Assembly: GCA_030840415.1 (NCBI GenBank)
Contig: JAVEEO010000291.1
Location: 1-8,033, forward strand
Direction: 5' to 3'
DNA length: 8,033 nucleotides
Origin: Pseudonocardiales bacterium
GTDB lineage: Bacteria > Actinomycetota > Actinomycetes > Mycobacteriales > Jatrophihabitantaceae
A program made the position numbers and the translations under genes. Position 1 is the first letter of the stretch, and each line of letters starts with the position of its first letter. Below the pieces are notes generated by a model. It saw nothing but the letters and a program-made list of their open reading frames with translations. It was not told the origin of the DNA and searched no databases. Positions 1-6,222 of this stretch are shown one piece after another.

Positions 1-1
1 G

Positions 2-1312
2 ATCTCGTTCCTCATCGCGGGAGTGGTGAGCCTGCTGGCCGGGCTCTGCTACGCCGAGCTGGCCTCCGGGGTTCCCACCGCCGGCAGTGCCTACAGCTAC
101 GCCTACGTCAGCATCGGCGAGCTGGCCGCGTGGATCATCGGCTGGGACCTGGTGCTGGAATTCGCGCTGGGCGCGGCCGTGGTCGCCCGGGGCTGGTCGG
201 GATACCTGCAGAACCTCTTCTCGCTGCCGAGCTCGATCTTCGGCGAATCCTCGACCATCAACCTCGGTGCCATGGCGATCACCGTGGTGCTGGGGGTGAT
301 CGCCGCCCTCGGCATCAAGGAGTCCGCCCGGGTCACCAACGCGCTGGTTCTCATCAAGGTGACGATCTGCCTGTTCATCATCGTCGCCGGCGCGTTCTTC
401 GTGAAGGCGAGCAACTGGAGTCCGTTCGTGCCGCAGTCCACCGGACCGGTGAACTCCACCGGCGGCTCGGGACGGACGCTGGCGCAAGCAGTCTTCGGGC
501 TGCCCCCGGAGGCGTTCGGCATCGGCGGCATCCTCACCGCGGCCGCTGTGGTGTTCTTCGCCTACAGCGGTTTCGAGGCGGTGGCCAACATGAGCGAGGA
601 GACCCGCAAGCCGGGTCGGGACCTGCCGCTCGCGCTGTTCGCGACGCTGGCCATCGCCACCGTCCTCTACATCGGCGTCGCGCTGGTGGTCACCGGCATG
701 GTGAACTACGGCCAGTTGGACGAGGGCTCGCCGCTGGCCTCGGCCTTCGACTCGGTCGGGGCCAGCTGGGCCGGCACCCTGATCTCGATCGCCGCGGTCT
801 GCGGCCTGACCTCGGTCATCCTGGTGGACATCGTCACCATGGGGCGGATCGGGTTCGCGATGGCGCGCGACGGCCTGCTGCCCGAGCCGGTCGCCGCCAT
901 CCACCCGCGCTTCGGTACGCCGGTGCGCATCACCGTGGTGGTGACGATCGTGGTCTCGGCGCTCAGCGGCTTAGTCTCGCTGGGCACCCTGGCCGACCTG
1001 GTCAGCATCGGCACGCTGTTCGCGTTCGTGATCGTGTCGGCGGCGATCCCGATCCTGCGACGCAGCGACGCGGGGGTCCGGCGCCCGTTCCGGGTGCCGT
1101 GGTCACCGTTCGTGCCGATCCTCTCGGTGCTGGCCTGCCTGTACCTGATGCTGAACCTGACCATCGCGACCTGGTTGCGGTTCCTGGTGTGGATGGTGCT
1201 CGGCCTGGTCATCTATCTGGGTTATGGCTACCGCCATGCCCGGGTGGCCCGGAACGACCGGCTCACCGAAGCCGAGCAGGCGAGCCTGTCCGGCGGCCGG
1301 CCGCTCAGGTGA
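2..1312 (+). CDS. APC-family amino-acid permease (partial, N-terminus off the left edge)
   Basis: This is an integral membrane transporter of the amino acid-polyamine-organocation superfamily, closest in appearance to the cationic amino-acid transporter (CAT/YfnA-like) branch, so it probably imports amino acids by proton symport. The frame is open from base 2 through the left edge, so the N-terminus is missing. The GTG at 23 lies inside a hydrophobic helix and is not a credible start. The visible 436 residues hold about eleven hydrophobic segments. Diagnostic stretches are CYAELASGVPTAGSAYSYAY in an early helix pair, FFAYSGFEAVANMSEETRKP in the middle, and RRPFRVPWSPFVP before the last two helices, all typical of this family. 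A hydrophilic, partly Arg-rich tail ends the protein. Leu at 971-973 uses the rare TTA codon. A hairpin follows the stop, so it is probably transcribed separately from the downstream cluster. Exact substrate cannot be told from sequence. Confidence 0.93.
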   Translation: MSFLIAGVVSLLAGLCYAELASGVPTAGSAYSYAYVSIGELAAWIIGWDLVLEFALGAAVVARGWSGYLQNLFSLPSSIFGESSTINLGAMAITVVLGVIAALGIKESARVTNALVLIKVTICLFIIVAGAFFVKASNWSPFVPQSTGPVNSTGGSGRTLAQAVFGLPPEAFGIGGILTAAAVVFFAYSGFEAVANMSEETRKPGRDLPLALFATLAIATVLYIGVALVVTGMVNYGQLDEGSPLASAFDSVGASWAGTLISIAAVCGLTSVILVDIVTMGRIGFAMARDGLLPEPVAAIHPRFGTPVRITVVVTIVVSALSGLVSLGTLADLVSIGTLFAFVIVSAAIPILRRSDAGVRRPFRVPWSPFVPILSVLACLYLMLNLTIATWLRFLVWMVLGLVIYLGYGYRHARVARNDRLTEAEQASLSGGRPLR

Positions 1313-1321
1313 CTGCGCTCC

Positions 1322-1338
1322 GCAAGCCGATGGCTTGT
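1322..1338 (+). terminator. Hairpin after the permease gene, probable terminator
   Basis: A perfect 6-bp inverted repeat, CAAGCC (1323-1328) and GGCTTG (1332-1337), with a 3-nt GAT loop and a flanking G-U pair, begins 10 bp after the permease stop. It lacks a T-tract, which is common for actinomycete terminators. It would separate the permease from the downstream cluster. The role is inferred from position and structure only. Confidence 0.45.
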
Positions 1339-1497
1339 AGCTATGTATTGGCCACCGCATAACCTGATGTGTCGGAAAAATGCTATCGACATTTAACCGG
1401 TGACGCTACGATGCCAGCCAGAACGGGTGACCGCGCAGCTGTTGATGGGAGGCTGCCTCGTTCCGTTCTGTGAGCGACGAGCCTTGTTGGTGATCAC
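1339..1497. promoter_or_regulatory. Spacer with AT-rich island, likely holding the SARP-gene promoter
   Basis: Between the permease hairpin and the regulator there is no convincing gene. Bases 1339-1396 are conspicuously AT-rich for this genome and contain a small dyad, AAATG (1378-1382) and CATTT (1390-1394), around a 7-nt centre. A possible sigma-70-type -10 box, TACGAT (1407-1412), lies 15 bp after TCGACA (1386-1391), which is a short spacer for the -35 element. A start near 1419 would leave a leader of about 80 nt before the ATG at 1498. The boxes are imperfect, so this is a suggestion. Confidence 0.3.
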
Positions 1498-2286
1498 ATG
1501 GTGGGTGTTGGGACGCCGCGACCTTCAGTTGGCTACGACGTGTCCAATCCCCGGGTTCCTCCGTCGGCTCGGCTTCACCTGTTCGATACCTTCGCGCTCG
1601 AGGTGGACGGGGTGCCGGTCGAGTTGCGGTCGAGCTGCCAGCGCATCCTCGCCCTCCTTGCGCTGCGCCGGTGCGCGCTCCGCACAACCGTGGCCGGCTT
1701 TCTCTGGCCTGAGGTCGACGAGGCGGCGGCGCTGGGCAATCTCCGCACAGCGCTGTGGCGGCTGTCGACGTGCGCCGACATCGTCGATCGATGTGGACCC
1801 GCACTCGCGCTACGGCCCGGCGTGCGAGTCGACACGCACGAGCTCGACGAGCTCGCGGCCTCGCTGCTGGGCTCGGCATCCCAGGTCCACGACCACGAGA
1901 TCTATGCGCTGCGCCTGATGGGAGAGTTGCTGCCAGGTTGGAACGACGAATGGCTGCAGTACGAACGTGAACGACTCCGGCAGGCCCGCTTCCACGCTCT
2001 CGAAGTGGGTGCAGCAATCTTGCACGACCGCGGCCAGCCGGCCGCCGCGCTCGACCTCGCTCTCCGGGCCGTCGCGCTGGACCCGCTACGGGAGAGCGCC
2101 CATCGCCTTGTCATCACGTTCCATCTGCGCGAAGGCAATATGGTCGAGGCGCTACGCAGCCTGGCTGACCTGCGCGAGTTGATGATCACCGAACTGGGCA
2201 TTCCGCTCTCGCCCCACGCTGAGGCACTGGCCAGCTCGGCAGTTGGCGGCAGAACGCGTCAGCCGCCGCCGACCTCACCGGGGTAA
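1498..2286 (+). CDS. SARP/BTAD-family transcriptional regulator
   Basis: This is a small transcriptional activator of the Streptomyces antibiotic regulatory protein type: an OmpR-like winged-helix DNA-binding domain followed by a bacterial transcriptional activator domain. Residues about 25-107 are the winged helix: LHLFDTFALEVDGVPVEL is the N-terminal beta-sheet, LLALRRCALRTTVAGFLWPE the first helices, and LRTALWRLS the recognition-helix region. Residues about 115-247 are the BTAD helical repeat domain, with YERERLRQARFHALE, ALDLALRAVALDPLRESAHR and ELGIPLSP as typical landmarks. At 262 residues it has the minimal SARP length, with no NB-ARC or extra TPR part. The ATG at 1498 has only a weak GGTGA (1489-1493) upstream. 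GTG codons at 1501 and 1540 are alternatives. It lies 119 bp upstream of the protease operon on the same strand, which makes it the likely pathway activator (inferred). SARP genes commonly sit beside the natural-product operons they control. Confidence 0.87.
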   Translation: MVGVGTPRPSVGYDVSNPRVPPSARLHLFDTFALEVDGVPVELRSSCQRILALLALRRCALRTTVAGFLWPEVDEAAALGNLRTALWRLSTCADIVDRCGPALALRPGVRVDTHELDELAASLLGSASQVHDHEIYALRLMGELLPGWNDEWLQYERERLRQARFHALEVGAAILHDRGQPAAALDLALRAVALDPLRESAHRLVITFHLREGNMVEALRSLADLRELMITELGIPLSPHAEALASSAVGGRTRQPPPTSPG

Positions 2287-2301
2287 GCGCCGCTCGGCCC
2301 G

Positions 2302-2330
2302 TTGACGCGGCGGTGACGGCGCGGACACGC
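2302..2330 (+). promoter_or_regulatory. Candidate SARP operator: heptamers at 11-bp spacing
   Basis: TTGACGC (2302-2308), GTGACGG (2313-2319) and GACACGC (2324-2330) are similar heptamers separated by exactly 4 bp, giving an 11-bp period. SARP proteins such as ActII-ORF4 are known to bind heptameric direct repeats with this phasing, so all copies face the same side of the helix. The repeat sits between a SARP gene and the operon it would control. The third copy is diverged and no good -10 box follows at the ideal distance, so confidence is moderate to low. Confidence 0.4.
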
Positions 2331-2345
2331 TGCCCGACCACGATC

Positions 2346-2385
2346 GCTGTCATGGATGCCAGCGCCGACGTAGAGCGCTGACAGC
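2346..2385. promoter_or_regulatory. Nested inverted repeat just upstream of the protease gene
   Basis: A perfect 7-bp inverted repeat, GCTGTCA (2346-2352) and TGACAGC (2379-2385), encloses a second 6-bp inverted repeat, CAGCGC (2360-2365) and GCGCTG (2375-2380). The two overlap by two bases on the right arm. It ends 20 bp before the GTG start and just before the ribosome-binding site. It could be a terminator for the SARP gene, an operator, or a 5'-leader hairpin controlling translation of the protease. There is no T-tract. The sequence does not decide between these. Confidence 0.35.
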
Positions 2386-2405
2386 CTGAGGAACGGGGGA
2401 AGATC

Positions 2406-4127
2406 GTGCCCAGACGACGCCGCATCAATCAGGCAGGGGATGGACCGCCCAGTCCGAAAAGCATCTTCGGGCCGGACGATGACAACGCCGTCCAGGGGGA
2501 GGTGCTCGTCGCGTTGGAGTCCGCCGCGGCGGAGTCCGTCTCAGCCAGCATTCCCAATCTGCCGCTCCGCGGTGCGTCAGGGATCATGGAACTCGCCGGC
2601 TCGGCGCTCGGTGGTCTCGACACGGTGCTCCAGGGTCTGGATGTCCTGTCCGTATCGCGGATCCACGGACCGAGCCCTACGGCTGTCGAGAACGGCATGG
2701 CCATGGCTGCGGCCGACCTGGGCCAGGAAAGTGCCTTGCGCATCCGCTACGCGGCTGAGGAGTCTCCGCAGGCGGTCGCCGAGCGCCTCGCCGGGCTCGA
2801 CGAGGTCAGGTGGGCTGAGCCCAACCGGTGGCGGGAAGCATCGGTGATGCCCAACGACCCGCAATTCGGCACGCAGTGGGGCTTGACGCAGATCGAGTGT
2901 CCCGGCGCGTGGAGCATCACTACCGGGGATCCGTCCGTCGTGATAGCGGTGATCGATACCGGTGTGGATCTCAATCACCCCGAACTTGCGCCGCTGCTCG
3001 TCGCCGGCCAGGATTTCGTCGACTTTCCTCCAGGCTCGATACCCAGGCCTGGATGGATATTCGAGGGTGACTTCACCGGCGTGGACGCCATTCCACAGGA
3101 CGAGGTCGGGCACGGCACCCATGTGGCCGGCACCATCTGCTGCCTGAGTGACAACGCGGCAGGGGTCGCCGGGGTCTGCTGGAATGCCCGGCTGATGCCG
3201 GTGCGGGTGCTGGCGAGGATTCGCAATACGACGACCAACCAGGTGACTGGCTCAGGGTCTGCCGCGCACATAGCCGCCGGCATCCGCTGGGCGACCGACA
3301 ACGGCGCCCAAGTCATCAACATGAGCCTCGGCGGCTACACCGACACCATCGTCGAGCGCGAGGCTGTTGCCTATGCAATCGCCCATGATGTCGTTGTGGT
3401 CGCAGCGATGGGCAACGACGGAGTCGCCACACCCTCCTACCCGGCCGCCTACCCGGATGTCATCGCCGTAGCGGCCACCGATTCGGCTGATCACCAGGCG
3501 AACTTCTCGAACTTCGGCCCGCACATCGACATCTCGGCTCCAGGTGTCGGGGTGCTGAGTACCTACTGGGACGACACCTACGCCACTCTCAGCGGAACCT
3601 CGATGGCTAGTCCCCATGTCGCTGGTGTCGCTGCCCTGGTGCGCTCACGCAACCACCTCCTCTCGGCTGCCCAGGTCGGCGATATCCTGCGGTCCACCGC
3701 CAAGCCACTCAGGAAGAATCCGGCGGATGCCGTGCCGAACGATGACTTCGGCTACGGCCTGGTGCAAGCCGCGGCGGCCGTGCGCAAGGCCGCGCCACTG
3801 ATCGTCAGATCACGGGTGATTCTTTGCCGGTCCGAGATCATCTCGTGCACGTCGCAACTCGTCAGGTGTCAGCCCTCGGTCGGCATTGTGTGCCCCTCGG
3901 TCCAAGTGCTGTGCCAGCGTTCGATTCAATTGCCGTGTGTTTCATTGAAGGTGTTGTGTCAACCTTCGGCTGTCGTGCGGTGCCCATCGGTCACGTGTCC
4001 TTCAGTGAGATGCCCTTCATTGGCGTGCGGCGAGCAGCCTGGAGACCCGTCCTCCGCAGACGCGGCCGCTGGATGGGAGAACTACGACCCCTACGGCTAC
4101 GACCCGTATAGCAACCCGTACCAATGA
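2406..4127 (+). CDS. S8 subtilisin-like serine protease with C-terminal Ser/Cys repeat tail (putative lanthionine substrate)
   Basis: This is a 573-residue subtilase. Residues 1-147 form a propeptide: GEVLVAL near 31-37 and a second strand/helix/strand ending DEVRWAEPNRW at 132-142, as in fervidolysin/I9-type prodomains. The catalytic domain spans about 148-463 with an intact triad, D184 (AVIDTG), H236 (HGTHVAGT) and S399 (SGTSMASPH), plus oxyanion N337 (AMGNDG). Residues 469-541 carry eleven Ser...Cys pairs, and 557-573 form a Tyr/Asp/Pro-rich end (DPYGYDPY). The N-terminus is Arg-rich with no hydrophobic segment, so I see no Sec or lipoprotein signal. The GTG start is supported by GGGGGA (2395-2400) five bases upstream, and the next in-frame start would remove half the propeptide. 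The stop overlaps the kinase start (ATGA). Its position at the head of a kinase-lyase-cyclase operon suggests that the protein is itself modified on its tail; this is inference. The protease assignment is secure. Confidence 0.97.
   Translation: MPRRRRINQAGDGPPSPKSIFGPDDDNAVQGEVLVALESAAAESVSASIPNLPLRGASGIMELAGSALGGLDTVLQGLDVLSVSRIHGPSPTAVENGMAMAAADLGQESALRIRYAAEESPQAVAERLAGLDEVRWAEPNRWREASVMPNDPQFGTQWGLTQIECPGAWSITTGDPSVVIAVIDTGVDLNHPELAPLLVAGQDFVDFPPGSIPRPGWIFEGDFTGVDAIPQDEVGHGTHVAGTICCLSDNAAGVAGVCWNARLMPVRVLARIRNTTTNQVTGSGSAAHIAAGIRWATDNGAQVINMSLGGYTDTIVEREAVAYAIAHDVVVVAAMGNDGVATPSYPAAYPDVIAVAATDSADHQANFSNFGPHIDISAPGVGVLSTYWDDTYATLSGTSMASPHVAGVAALVRSRNHLLSAAQVGDILRSTAKPLRKNPADAVPNDDFGYGLVQAAAAVRKAAPLIVRSRVILCRSEIISCTSQLVRCQPSVGIVCPSVQVLCQRSIQLPCVSLKVLCQPSAVVRCPSVTCPSVRCPSLACGEQPGDPSSADAAAGWENYDPYGYDPYSNPYQ
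3810..4028 (+). repeat. Eleven-unit Ser...Cys repeat in the protease tail (8 x S-x4-C, then 3 x S-x2-C)
   Basis: This stretch encodes residues 469-541. Ser at 469, 476, 483, 491, 498, 506, 513 and 521 each precede a Cys by exactly five residues (474, 481, 488, 496, 503, 511, 518, 526). Ser at 528, 533 and 538 precede Cys at 531, 536 and 541 by exactly three. Linkers between a Cys and the next Ser are one or two residues, often Pro or Gln-Pro. Unit interiors are aliphatic, for example SRVILC, SVQVLC and SVRC. The DNA copies have diverged while Ser and Cys stay fixed: Ser is TCA, TCC or TCG and Cys is TGC or TGT. The last part (3981-4025) is three tandem 15-nt units. Ring formation is inferred; the register is read directly. 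Confidence 0.95.
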
Positions 4128-5239
4128 CGGCGTATGCGACTGGGAAGCTGCCATCTGCTGATACCGCTCACGCGCGGACAGGACTCGACCCGAAGGCGGT
4201 GCTACTCACCGCCGGACTGGCCGGTCCCGTGGAGCTGGCCGCCGCTGAACTGCGAGATGTCTCTCGGTCGCACCAGGTCACATTGGCCGAGTTGCCCGAC
4301 GGTACGGCGTTTGTCGTCAAGCAGATCAGCGCGCGCACACGTGACTGCGGCCGGTCGCTCGATGCCGAGCTCTATGCCTACCGCCTGGCCACCTGGCAGA
4401 CCGGCCTGTCCGCCGTACTCCCGACGCCATTGCATCTCGACGAGCGTCATCAAGTCCTCGTGCTACCCGCGGCCGGCGCCGAGCAGCTCTATGTGTGGCA
4501 GCTGGGGCAACCCGGGTTTCCCGGCCCGCAGCTGGCTGCGCAGCTCGGCGAGATCCTGGCGAAACTGCACGCGAGCACCACCGACGTGCCCCTGCTCACG
4601 GAGGCAAGCTGCGGGGTACTTCAGCTGCCCGATATCCCGAGACGGGACTGGCATATCGGCGACGATTCACCGGCTGCCATGGCAGCTGCCCGAACCGCCG
4701 TCGACGACCCGCCGCTCGCGGCCGCACTCCGCCACGCTGCGTCGCTTCTGCACCCCGAGTGCCTGGTCCATGGGGATGTGAAGTGGGACAACGCCGTGAT
4801 CGACGCCGGACCACCGGCCCGGGTGCGACTCTTCGACTGGGAACTGTCCGGACGGGGCGATCCTGCCTGGGACGTTGCATGCGCTCTCGCCGACACCTCG
4901 TTCTTCAGCGTCCGGTCGCCCGGTTCGACAGTTCGGCCCGGGTTGGCAACCGGCTGGCTCAGCCCGAGCATGCGTGCATTGCTTGCCGCCTACGCGGAAT
5001 GCCGCCGCGATCAGCCAGGTACCGGCCAGGCCATCGACGCGGTTCTGGCAGACCTTGCCGAGCGCGTCCTGTTCTGCTGGATCGGTCGCGGTGTGCACCT
5101 GGCAGTGGAGTGTGCCGCCGCCACCGAGGACGCCGGCCATCCTGCCGTCACTGATTTACTCGCCTCGACCCGGCAGCTTGCCCAAGCGTGTCCAGAAGTC
5201 CTGCCCCTGGTGCGCTCGGCCGTCGCGCGGTCGCGGTGA
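4124..5239 (+). CDS. APH-fold kinase, probable Ser kinase of a lanthionine pathway (LanK-like)
   Basis: This is a 371-residue protein of the aminoglycoside/homoserine phosphotransferase (APH) fold. Visible motifs are K66 (FVVKQ) and E82 (DAELYAYR) for ATP binding in the N-lobe, the catalytic loop HGDVKWDN at 216-223 (catalytic D218, metal ligand N223), and the DFG-equivalent DWE at 238-240, with a C-lobe Asp at 250. All key kinase residues are present, so it should be active. Next to HopA1-type and LanC genes, the known partner role is phosphorylation of Ser/Thr in a precursor peptide before elimination (class V-like lanthipeptide and thioamitide pathways); the substrate here is inferred to be the Ser residues of the protease tail. 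The start ATG overlaps the protease stop (ATGA, 4124-4127) and has no Shine-Dalgarno sequence, so it is probably translationally coupled. Leu345 (5156-5158) is a rare TTA codon. An unrelated small-molecule kinase is possible but does not fit the context. Confidence 0.85.
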   Translation: MTAYATGKLPSADTAHARTGLDPKAVLLTAGLAGPVELAAAELRDVSRSHQVTLAELPDGTAFVVKQISARTRDCGRSLDAELYAYRLATWQTGLSAVLPTPLHLDERHQVLVLPAAGAEQLYVWQLGQPGFPGPQLAAQLGEILAKLHASTTDVPLLTEASCGVLQLPDIPRRDWHIGDDSPAAMAAARTAVDDPPLAAALRHAASLLHPECLVHGDVKWDNAVIDAGPPARVRLFDWELSGRGDPAWDVACALADTSFFSVRSPGSTVRPGLATGWLSPSMRALLAAYAECRRDQPGTGQAIDAVLADLAERVLFCWIGRGVHLAVECAAATEDAGHPAVTDLLASTRQLAQACPEVLPLVRSAVARSR

Positions 5240-6222
5240 CGGTCCCTTCCGCGACAGAGGTGGCCCCGTCCACGCCGTCGGTCGAGGGGCTGCCGGCCCC
5301 GGTGCGGGACGCGCTGCACCGCGTCGCGGCTTCGGTGCAGTGGCGTACAGGACAGTTCCTGGTGGCCGGCGAACCGGCGGGAGGCACCATCGAGGAACTG
5401 GCAGACGCGCTCTACCTGCATTGGTACACAACCGCGCCGCCTGCTGATCGGCGCGAGACGGCACAGGGGCCGGGCTGGCACCGGCAATCCCTGGTTTCCG
5501 CCCTACGAGCAGCGCACGCCATGTCCGGCCTCTCGCCTGCACCCTGGACCGTCCTGTCCGCGCAGCCGAGCGGCCTGCTCGTCGCTGCGGCGGGCGGGCT
5601 TACGCGAGTCCTGCGGCCGGGTGACTACGTCGCGCAACTGCGGTTGGGCGTTCCGGCGTCGCCGGGCGAACCGGTGTGGGTGACCCGTCGGCTGGACAGC
5701 CTCGACCCGGCGACCGGGTTCTGGTGGACCTTCACCGAGCAGAGCCCCGAGCCGCCCTGCGGCCGGGTCTACCTGGACGTGCGACCGACGATGATTGCCC
5801 GAGTGGTGCGGGAGGTCACCTCCGTGCTCGGCACACTCGGTTTGCGGTACCAGCTCAAGTGCCCATCCCGGCTCAGCGCGTGCCGCCGCGTCGACACGAT
5901 GGTGGTGTACCACGAGCGCGATTCGCGGGACTGCCTGATAGCCGCGCTGCTCGACCGGTGGCCGGAACTCGGGCAGATGCTGGAGCCGGCGGTGCCCCCG
6001 TTGACATGCGAAGCGGCGCCTGGGCTGTCCTGGGCCGACGACGACGGCGCAGCCCCCGAGCGTTCCTTCGGTGAAACCCGGTGCCATGCCCTGGCGGCTG
6101 CGTTGGTGGCAGCGGATTCGCGATGGTCATCGGCGACGTCGAGGCAGCGGGTGTGGCTACTTGCCGCGGGACTGCGCGAGGCCGGGATCGACCCCGCTCG
6201 ACCGTGGTGTGCACCGCGATGA
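5236..6222 (+). CDS. HopA1-domain protein, probable phospho-Ser lyase (LanY-like)
   Basis: This is a 328-residue protein resembling the type III effector HopA1-like domain found in class V lanthipeptide and thioamitide clusters, where it is thought to eliminate phosphate from phospho-Ser/Thr to give dehydroamino acids. Family-like landmarks are ALYLHWYT (58-65), GRVYLDVRP (176-184), YQLKCP (205-210) followed by the Arg-Arg-Val-Asp and VVYH segment (217-226), a Pro/Ala-rich stretch ending in APGLSWADD (261-269), and SFGETRCHALAAAL (277-290). No signal peptide or membrane segment is seen, so it is cytosolic. I chose GTG 5236 because it overlaps the kinase stop (GTGA, 5236-5239), matching the other junctions. 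An upstream GTG at 5188 would add 16 residues and overlap the kinase by 52 bp. There is no Shine-Dalgarno sequence. Recognition is by motif and context rather than alignment, so confidence is good but not complete. A weakness is that the exact catalytic residues of this family cannot be checked by eye. Confidence 0.8.
   Translation: MTVPSATEVAPSTPSVEGLPAPVRDALHRVAASVQWRTGQFLVAGEPAGGTIEELADALYLHWYTTAPPADRRETAQGPGWHRQSLVSALRAAHAMSGLSPAPWTVLSAQPSGLLVAAAGGLTRVLRPGDYVAQLRLGVPASPGEPVWVTRRLDSLDPATGFWWTFTEQSPEPPCGRVYLDVRPTMIARVVREVTSVLGTLGLRYQLKCPSRLSACRRVDTMVVYHERDSRDCLIAALLDRWPELGQMLEPAVPPLTCEAAPGLSWADDDGAAPERSFGETRCHALAAALVAADSRWSSATSRQRVWLLAAGLREAGIDPARPWCAPR

Noticed and set aside
1400..2025. 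Long open frames on both strands over the SARP gene
   Set aside because: They are shadows of high-GC coding sequence. They yield low-complexity Arg/Ala/Ser proteins, whereas the 1498-2286 frame gives a clear winged-helix plus BTAD protein.
3810..4028. Tail as a metal-binding, disulfide-knot or beta-helix Cys repeat
   Set aside because: Not excluded, but Cys-Cys spacing is variable while Ser-Cys spacing is fixed, there are almost no other metal ligands such as His, and lanthionine-forming genes follow directly.
3824..4111. Second open frame across the protease tail, raising the possibility that the Cys-rich reading is a frameshift artefact
   Set aside because: The protease frame continues uninterrupted from the catalytic domain, gives a perfect Ser-Cys register, and ends in the ATGA overlap with the kinase. 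The other frame shows no pattern and no family resemblance.
6081..6218. In-frame N-terminal extension of the LanC-like protein from an ATG at 6081
   Set aside because: It lies wholly inside the HopA1-type gene, gives non-family sequence, and the ATG at 6219 forms the same 4-base overlap seen at the other two junctions.
4124..6222. Kinase plus HopA1 pair as part of a thioamitide cluster
   Set aside because: The same pair occurs there, but no YcaO, TfuA or Cys-decarboxylase gene is in this window and a LanC cyclase is present.
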